Shown in pieces: positions 3,365-7,682 of a stretch of DNA of 7,682 nt (position 1 is its first letter; each line of letters begins with the position of its first letter). The notes under the pieces were generated by a model. It saw only the letters and a program-made list of their open reading frames with translations, made no database searches and had not been told where the DNA came from. Origin of the DNA: Verrucomicrobiota bacterium (lineage in GTDB: Bacteria > Verrucomicrobiota > Verrucomicrobiia > Verrucomicrobiales > DEV007); the NCBI GenBank assembly GCA_027618625.1, contig JAQCER010000125.1:1-7682 (forward strand), in the 5' to 3' direction. Made by a program: the position numbers and the translations under genes.

Positions 3365-3395
3365 AAAAAACCCTGCTTCCGGTTGGAATGCAGGG
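3365..3395 (-). terminator. Strong rho-independent terminator
   Basis: On the minus strand CCCTGC and GCAGGG close a stem continued by TTCC/GGAA across a one-base bulge, with a four-base loop, followed by TTTTTT. It faces transcription coming from higher coordinates and lies 36 bases past the stop of the small ORF at 3432-3626. Confidence 0.75.
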
Positions 3396-3431
3396 CTCAT
3401 GTTCTAAAATCTGACTACTGTCGATTTTGTT

Positions 3432-3626
3432 CTACATGAACCGCGCCCTCCCTGTTTTCTCATTGGTTTGATGAATCCACAAATTCACGGATTGCTTGCA
3501 ACTGACATCTGATCCAGCACACAGCACACGCATTGCCGCGATCGGAGAGCCACCGACCGAAGAACCGGAGGCGGCCTGCCCAATGAGCAGTGCATTGAAT
3601 GCGGATATGAAAATGGGTGATGTCAT
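3432..3626 (-). CDS. Hypothetical small protein (64 aa), doubtful
   Basis: An ATG ORF of 64 codons with an in-frame stop four codons before the ATG, so it cannot be longer at the 5' end. The N-terminal half is rich in small and hydrophobic residues (FNALLIGQAASGSSVGG) and the C-terminus is polar and basic. I do not recognise it. No Shine-Dalgarno-like sequence precedes it. The only support is that a strong terminator follows its stop on the same strand. The plus strand is also open here over part of the same bases. Confidence 0.25.
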   Translation of the reverse strand: MTSPIFISAFNALLIGQAASGSSVGGSPIAAMRVLCAGSDVSCKQSVNLWIHQTNEKTGRARFM

Positions 3627-3770
3627 TAGGAATATTTGCTACGCGACCCGTAACACACTTCCTTTAATAAGTCAAGTGATTATTTCCTTCAATTGAGTTG
3701 CGTGGTTACGCTTCCTAACACTGACACACTAGAAACAGCCTGCAAATCAGGACTTTTCCCAGACACATCC

Positions 3771-3824
3771 AACTTGACCAACTCGACCAACTTGACCAAC
3801 TCGACCAACTCGACCAACTTGAAC
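3771..3824. repeat. Tandem repeat, six copies of a 9-bp unit
   Basis: Six head-to-tail copies of AACTYGACC, alternating T and C at the fifth base, the last copy with one change. It ends 41 bases before the start of the SMP-30-family gene. A related two-copy repeat (AGGTTGGTT) occurs at 3310-3327. Such an array is prone to copy-number change and could alter spacing in the upstream region of the gene. Confidence 0.85.
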
Positions 3825-3865
3825 TGGATGTTGTCGAACTGACGAGATTCTGCTACTCTGCCGCC

Positions 3866-4804
3866 ATGCGTGCATATCCACTGGCTTTATTTTCCATAAC
3901 AACCGGTCTCTGCTTCCACCAGCTTGCCGCTGAGGAACCAGCGCCCCCAGCAGCTTTCTCAAACTCCCCGGTTATCGAAGAGAATGCACAACTTCGAGTG
4001 CTGGCTGATGTCTTCACCTTTACCGAGGGCCCCGCTGCCGACGCAGAAGGGAACGTCTACTTCACCGATCAGCCTAACGACAGGATTCTCGTGTGGACGG
4101 TGGACCAAGCGCTCCACACTTTCATGAAGCCTGCCGGGCGCTCGAATGGGCTCTACTTTGATCAGGAAGGCAGGCTTGTTGCGTGCGCAGATGAGAAGAA
4201 CGAGCTGTGGCGCATCGATGTGAAAACCAAGGAGAAGGAAGTCCTTGTGCCGAGTTTTGACGGCAAGCTCTTGAATGGCCCGAACGACGCCTGGATCGAT
4301 CCCCAAGGTGGAATCTATTTCACCGACCCTTATTACAAACGAGGATACTGGCAGCGGGGCGACCGGGAACAGGACGGCCAGCACGTCTACTACCTGGCGA
4401 AAGGCGCAAAGGAACCGGTTCGGGTAACGGACGATCTCTTCCAGCCCAACGGGATCATCGGCACCCCTGACGGCAAGGCGCTCTACGTGGCAGACATTCA
4501 GGACAGCAAGACGTACCGTTTCGACATCCGGTCCGAGGACGGCATCCTGGTGAACAAGCGCCTTCATTTCGCGCTGGGATCCGATGGCATGACGCTCGAC
4601 TCCGCTGGAAATGTCTACCTTACCGGAAAGGGGGTCACTGTCGTCAGCCCCGATGGTGCTAAAATCGAACAGATTCCGGTTCCTGAAAACTGGACTGCAA
4701 ACGTAACCTTTGGTGGCAGTGATCGGAAATCTCTCTTTATCACCGCCATGGACTCGCTCTATGTCCTGCCCATGAAAGTGGCCGGTGCCAGTAAAGCGAA
4801 GTAG
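3866..4804 (+). CDS. Secreted SMP-30/gluconolactonase-family protein
   Basis: 312 residues. Residues 1-22 look like a signal peptide (short basic start, LALFSITTGLCF core, small residues LAA before EE), so the enzyme is probably exported. The rest is a six-bladed SMP-30/gluconolactonase/LRE propeller. Family landmarks in order: TEGP with E54, which would ligate the metal; SNGL (N94); LNGPNDAW (N137, N140); QPNG (N195); GSDGM (D240); and a closing FGGSDRKSLFIT (282-293). Members hydrolyse sugar lactones or related esters using one divalent metal; the substrate here is unknown. Conserved metal ligands suggest an active enzyme. Length is normal for the family. No obvious Shine-Dalgarno sequence precedes the ATG. 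It is monocistronic, convergent with the next gene. Confidence 0.92.
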   Translation: MRAYPLALFSITTGLCFHQLAAEEPAPPAAFSNSPVIEENAQLRVLADVFTFTEGPAADAEGNVYFTDQPNDRILVWTVDQALHTFMKPAGRSNGLYFDQEGRLVACADEKNELWRIDVKTKEKEVLVPSFDGKLLNGPNDAWIDPQGGIYFTDPYYKRGYWQRGDREQDGQHVYYLAKGAKEPVRVTDDLFQPNGIIGTPDGKALYVADIQDSKTYRFDIRSEDGILVNKRLHFALGSDGMTLDSAGNVYLTGKGVTVVSPDGAKIEQIPVPENWTANVTFGGSDRKSLFITAMDSLYVLPMKVAGASKAK

Positions 4805-4912
4805 CACACAACCTCAACCCGTCTCACCCTACCGATCGAACGATCTTCCGGCGGATATGGGCAGCGCAATCAGCGTGTTCAGGGGCTGGCGATCGCGCGG
4901 TAGAATTAACAT

Positions 4913-5197
4913 TTAAGCATCCTCCCGGGTCGATTGCTTTGAAAGCAGGAAGAGGAGAGCAGAGTGCAGGCCTGCGAATTTGAACTTTGGATCGACGTAG
5001 TGTTCGATCACGTAGAAGGCGAAGTAGTAGAATCGGCAGAAGCCAAAGATGGTGGCGGCAAGGAGGAGGGCTGTGATCCAGTCTGGATGAAGCAGGAGGA
5101 GCAGGCTGGCAGCCAGAGTTCCGCACAGAAACATTAATGCGCCTTTCACGATAAGGATAAGGATGCGGCGGCTCTTGATATCCTGCAATATTCGCAT
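4913..5197 (-). CDS. Small two-helix membrane protein, function unknown
   Basis: 94 residues from the ATG at 5197. An in-frame TTG 13 codons upstream would give 107, but the added segment is polar and unlike a membrane protein start. Two hydrophobic helices are visible, about residues 12-34 and 38-63. A basic start (DIKSRR) predicts a cytoplasmic N-terminus. An aromatic motif FCRFYYFAFYVIEHYVDP (53-70) follows the second helix and looks conserved-family material; I have an impression of similar proteins in Verrucomicrobiota and Planctomycetota but cannot name a family. It converges on the SMP-30-family gene (108 bases between stops) and diverges from the surface protein (68 bases between starts). 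I see no strong terminator in the convergent gap. Confidence 0.75.
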   Translation of the reverse strand: MRILQDIKSRRILILIVKGALMFLCGTLAASLLLLLHPDWITALLLAATIFGFCRFYYFAFYVIEHYVDPKFKFAGLHSALLFLLSKQSTREDA

Positions 5198-5265
5198 GCT
5201 CGAATTTTGGCCATGCTGGCGCCTCTGGCTATACAATTTTCCGCGACTGTTGTAGGCTGGTCCGG

Positions 5266-6957
5266 ATGAAATTCAGGAAATGGGCGAATTCGCAGGGCAC
5301 GATGACGTGTCTGGTTTGCTCGTTGCTCGCAGGCATGGGGACATCTGCTGCCGCCGATGATATCGATGATGTCGAGTTTCCGGCGGGGGCGGCATCGTTT
5401 GCCGATCGAGTGGTCACTGTAACAATGGAAGGAAATCCTGAGCCTGCTCCAGACGGCGTTGAGGCTCTCGGGGCTCCTGATGAACATGCGTTTGGGCTTG
5501 GGAACGGTGGCCGCCTGGTGGTTGAATTTGTCGACAATGTCCTCGTTCCCAGTGGTGACGAAAACCCGGATCTGGGGGTCATTTCCGTCGCAGAACCGGC
5601 AGCGGCAACGACGGTATCCGTGAGCAGCGATGGGATCTTATGGGAGACGCTGGGAACTGTGGACGCTGGTAGAATCGGGATCGATCTCGACGCGTTGGGC
5701 TTTGATCGAGATGACCGGTTTCGTTTTGTAGAGATGGTCGACATCGCGGGCGAGTCCGGGGCAGCAGAGATCGATGCAGTAGGAGCAATCAGCACGATGA
5801 GTCCTTCTGGCGGCGTGGACGCGATTTTTGAAAATCCTCTGGGGGGCGATGCGATGGTCGTGACGGGCGTAGGGACACCAGTCTTCGGATGGGGTGAAGC
5901 GTTGTTCCCTAATAGTCTGCAGTTTCGTGCGGGTTCCTATACGGGCGGCGTGGAACGGGAATTCGATCTGGGATCGCTGACCTATTTCAATGGGACGACT
6001 ACGAGCGGGACAACCGCCGAGCGAGTGTCTCTGGCAGTCACCCTGGACACTGGAGGTGCCGATGAGGCCACTACGTTTGTGTTCCAGTTAGAGTTGCAAT
6101 CCACTCCCAACACCGGCAACGCCTTTCAAAATGCCGACATCGTGCGCCTGCCGAATCCATTTTCAGCTGAAGAGATCGTGGTACAGGGGAGCACCTACCG
6201 ACTACAGCTGTCGTTTGAGGCTGCAACAGCAGGTGGAGTGACCGAGCTGGATCGCTTCTTTGCCATCGAAGGACAAACCGTGTCCGCCGTCCTGCGTGGG
6301 CGATTGACGACGGAGTCGGCGCTCGACGGGTGTGCGCCCAGACGTCTTACGTTTGATCACGGGAACGAAACCGCGCCTGCCTGGAACCCTGCAGGCGGCA
6401 CCATCGCGTTTGCAACCAATCGGAACTTCGGCCGCGACATCGGCGGGATTGAAGACGATCGCACGGGCGAGCGCCTGCTGGCCAAGGGAATGGGCACGGG
6501 GCTAGTGGGTGAAGTGCTGGCGTGGCAAGACCAATGGGTGACGACGACCGAGACCAGGAGCACGCATGAGGTGCTGGCATTCGACACGAAGCGAGAGCCT
6601 GGGGACAGGGAATCGTTCGATGAAAGTGAAGACCGTGGCGAGTTCTTAACACTGCTGACTTTTTCTTCGACAGGCGGGTTCTTCGTCTTGTCTCGCGATG
6701 GCTCGACGGCGCTGTGGAACGATTGGGATGGGGTGCGGTCGACACTTCGCAGCGCAGGGTATGCCGTTCTTTTAGGGCAGTCGGCATCGGCAGTAGGGAC
6801 AGTGCTGCGTGAGCAACTGGGCATCGGCAGGAAGGCCGTCATGCACAGCGCCGCACTGCTGACGGTGATTTTGTCATTCTGTCAGAGGAGGTCGTGGGTG
6901 GCGGGCATGATCTGCTGCGATTTTCGATCGACGCCGGGGATGAGGCGGAAGTCTTGA
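5266..6957 (+). CDS. Secreted multidomain surface protein, N-terminal part (frame broken)
   Basis: 563 codons, of which about the first 515-520 appear authentic. Residues 1-30 form a signal peptide ending TSAAA. Residues about 36-176 make a beta-rich domain (FADRVV, LGAPD, GGRLVVEF, SSDGILWE, FRFVEM, IDAVGAI) of the kind found on surface proteins with calcium or carbohydrate binding. Residues about 182-345 (TPVFGWGEALFPNSLQF, then EREFDLGSLTYFNG) resemble a choice-of-anchor-type domain. From 357 begins a TolB/WD40-like propeller (CAPRRLTF, APAWNPAGGTIAFATNRN, GGFFVLSRDG). The last ~40 residues (VMHSAALLTVILSF onward) are out of frame: the propeller continues in the -1 frame. Likely extracellular or outer-membrane; role unknown. 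It starts 68 bases from a divergent gene. Confidence 0.8.
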   Translation: MKFRKWANSQGTMTCLVCSLLAGMGTSAAADDIDDVEFPAGAASFADRVVTVTMEGNPEPAPDGVEALGAPDEHAFGLGNGGRLVVEFVDNVLVPSGDENPDLGVISVAEPAAATTVSVSSDGILWETLGTVDAGRIGIDLDALGFDRDDRFRFVEMVDIAGESGAAEIDAVGAISTMSPSGGVDAIFENPLGGDAMVVTGVGTPVFGWGEALFPNSLQFRAGSYTGGVEREFDLGSLTYFNGTTTSGTTAERVSLAVTLDTGGADEATTFVFQLELQSTPNTGNAFQNADIVRLPNPFSAEEIVVQGSTYRLQLSFEAATAGGVTELDRFFAIEGQTVSAVLRGRLTTESALDGCAPRRLTFDHGNETAPAWNPAGGTIAFATNRNFGRDIGGIEDDRTGERLLAKGMGTGLVGEVLAWQDQWVTTTETRSTHEVLAFDTKREPGDRESFDESEDRGEFLTLLTFSSTGGFFVLSRDGSTALWNDWDGVRSTLRSAGYAVLLGQSASAVGTVLREQLGIGRKAVMHSAALLTVILSFCQRRSWVAGMICCDFRSTPGMRRKS

Positions 6958-7649
6958 CCAGCGACGAAGTCGTAGCAGGTGCGACGAACCGCTATCCAGC
7001 CGTATCGCCCGACGGTCAGCGCGTAGCATTTTCCAGTGCAGAAAGTGCTGGCGAGCCCGGCGATATCTATGTGTTAGAGCTGACCACTGGAGACGTGCGG
7101 AATGTCACAATGACCGAAGGCATCGACGAGACCCAGCCTGACTGGTCACCGGACGGTGGTTCTCTGGTTTACAGCAGATTCGACTCGGCCGGTTCGTCCG
7201 AACTTCGGACCAATGAGCTGCCGAACTGGAGCCTGTATGTCCAATGTCTCGAAGAATTGAATGACCGGGATGATGATGGAATCGCGGACTTGCTGGAAGC
7301 AGCATTCGGTTCCGATCCCAACCATCCTGACCAGATCCGACTTCCAGAAATCGTGATGGAGACCGTTGATGGGCAATGCCGCGTAGGTGTCACCTTCACC
7401 GTGCGGATCAATGGCGAGCAAACGGGCGCCGCAGTGTGGCAGGCGGGAGGATTCGAGTATGCGCTGGAGAGTTCGACCGACCTCAAGCAGTGGCAACGCG
7501 GGAGCGTTACGATTGACCGCGCATCGCAGGACACCGTGGGCGGCAGCAGGCGCGAGCAATTGAAGATCCTACTGGACGATTCAGTAGAAACGCTGAGAGA
7601 GGTCTATCTGCGAGTAGCGGTCAAGCGTGTGCCGCTCCAGTCACTCTAG
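6813..7649 (+). CDS. Surface protein, C-terminal part in the -1 frame
   Basis: This frame opens after a TGA at 6810-6812 and joins the upstream protein near 6813-6850. A separate start at GTG 6894 is possible, but useful propeller sequence precedes it (TADGDFVILSEE), so it is read here as the same gene. It encodes further TolB-like blades (PAVSPDGQRVAFSSAE, QPDWSPDGGSLVYSR), then DRDDDGIADLLEAAFGSDP, a thrombospondin-3/calcium-type DxDxDG motif, and a C-terminal beta domain with FEYALESSTDLKQW and VYLRVAVKRV, a terminal module I associate with Verrucomicrobiota exported proteins. The intact protein would be about 795 residues. The break may be a real mutation, a sequencing error or, less likely, programmed frameshifting. 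Confidence 0.75.
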   Translation, partial: ATGHRQEGRHAQRRTADGDFVILSEEVVGGGHDLLRFSIDAGDEAEVLTSDEVVAGATNRYPAVSPDGQRVAFSSAESAGEPGDIYVLELTTGDVRNVTMTEGIDETQPDWSPDGGSLVYSRFDSAGSSELRTNELPNWSLYVQCLEELNDRDDDGIADLLEAAFGSDPNHPDQIRLPEIVMETVDGQCRVGVTFTVRINGEQTGAAVWQAGGFEYALESSTDLKQWQRGSVTIDRASQDTVGGSRREQLKILLDDSVETLREVYLRVAVKRVPLQSL

Positions 7650-7682
7650 CATTGCCTAACCTGGATTATTCATGAGCGATCT

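Larger units (their letters stand above)
2734..3431. other. 698-base interval without a convincing gene
   Basis: From about 2900 down to 2735 the minus strand reads as plausible protein (for example YADPPYATVHPEV then IPLDVNQKEVIIEL) but has no good start and runs on into tRNA-Trp, so it may be a gene relic. Short hairpins occur (CAGCG/CGCTG near 2840; GGTGT/ACACC at 3020-3037). The rest holds the RNA-like fold at 3054-3227, a two-copy AGGTTGGTT repeat at 3310-3327 and the terminator at 3365-3395. Confidence 0.45.

Noticed and set aside
3684..3720. Promoter TTGAGT-17-TAACAC upstream of the SMP-30-family gene
   Set aside because: The spacing is right but the -10 box matches only three of six consensus bases, and it lies far from the start codon beyond a tandem repeat.
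3959..4807. 282-codon minus-strand ORF opposite the SMP-30-family gene
   Set aside because: The plus strand has a signal peptide and ordered family motifs; the minus ORF is an antisense shadow.

Overview
The window looks like a piece of a Verrucomicrobiota chromosome or of a large element inside one. The clue is the last protein: a secreted multidomain protein with a choice-of-anchor-like region, TolB-type propeller repeats, a calcium-type DxDxDG motif and a terminal domain of the 'YALESSTDLKQW' kind, which I associate with this phylum. A small two-helix membrane protein and a secreted SMP-30/gluconolactonase-type enzyme fit too. The phylum call is inference; there is no rRNA or marker gene here.

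Region 1 (1-2733) is a dense tRNA gene array, all on the minus strand: 19 tRNA or tRNA-like loci plus one cut by the left edge. Reading in transcription order (right to left): Trp, Ala, [terminator], Pro, initiator-like Met, Tyr, Ser(CGA), Ser(GGA), Ser(UGA), Glu, Ile, Phe, Asp, Met, Arg(GCG), Lys, Leu(UAA)-like, Arg(UCU)-like, Arg(UCG), Ser(GCU), partial. Every long ORF across this part is an artefact of tRNA sequence. Palindromic REP-like elements sit in several spacers. The array is the unusual part of the window. In 15 of the 19 the universal T-loop TTC is replaced by TGC, AGC or GGC, and in most of those the D-loop GG is replaced by AGC or AGT. Positions 54 and 58 switch together from T/A to A/T. 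The 4 loci that keep TTC are the ones that keep a GG D-loop, although in one of them (Arg(UCU)-like) the D-loop-like segment is misplaced. This suggests that a re-engineered tRNA elbow was selected, rather than simple decay.

Region 2 (2734-3865) has no convincing large gene. It holds a possible structured RNA around 3054-3227, a strong minus-strand terminator at 3365-3395, a doubtful small minus-strand ORF just upstream of that terminator, and a 9-bp tandem repeat.

Region 3 (3866-7682) is ordinary coding DNA: a secreted SMP-30-family enzyme (+), a small membrane protein (-, convergent with it), and, divergent from that, a secreted surface protein (+) whose reading frame is broken by a -1 shift near 6813-6850. 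I see no functional link between these genes and the tRNA array, and no phage structural, integrase or conjugation gene to say what kind of element carries the array.
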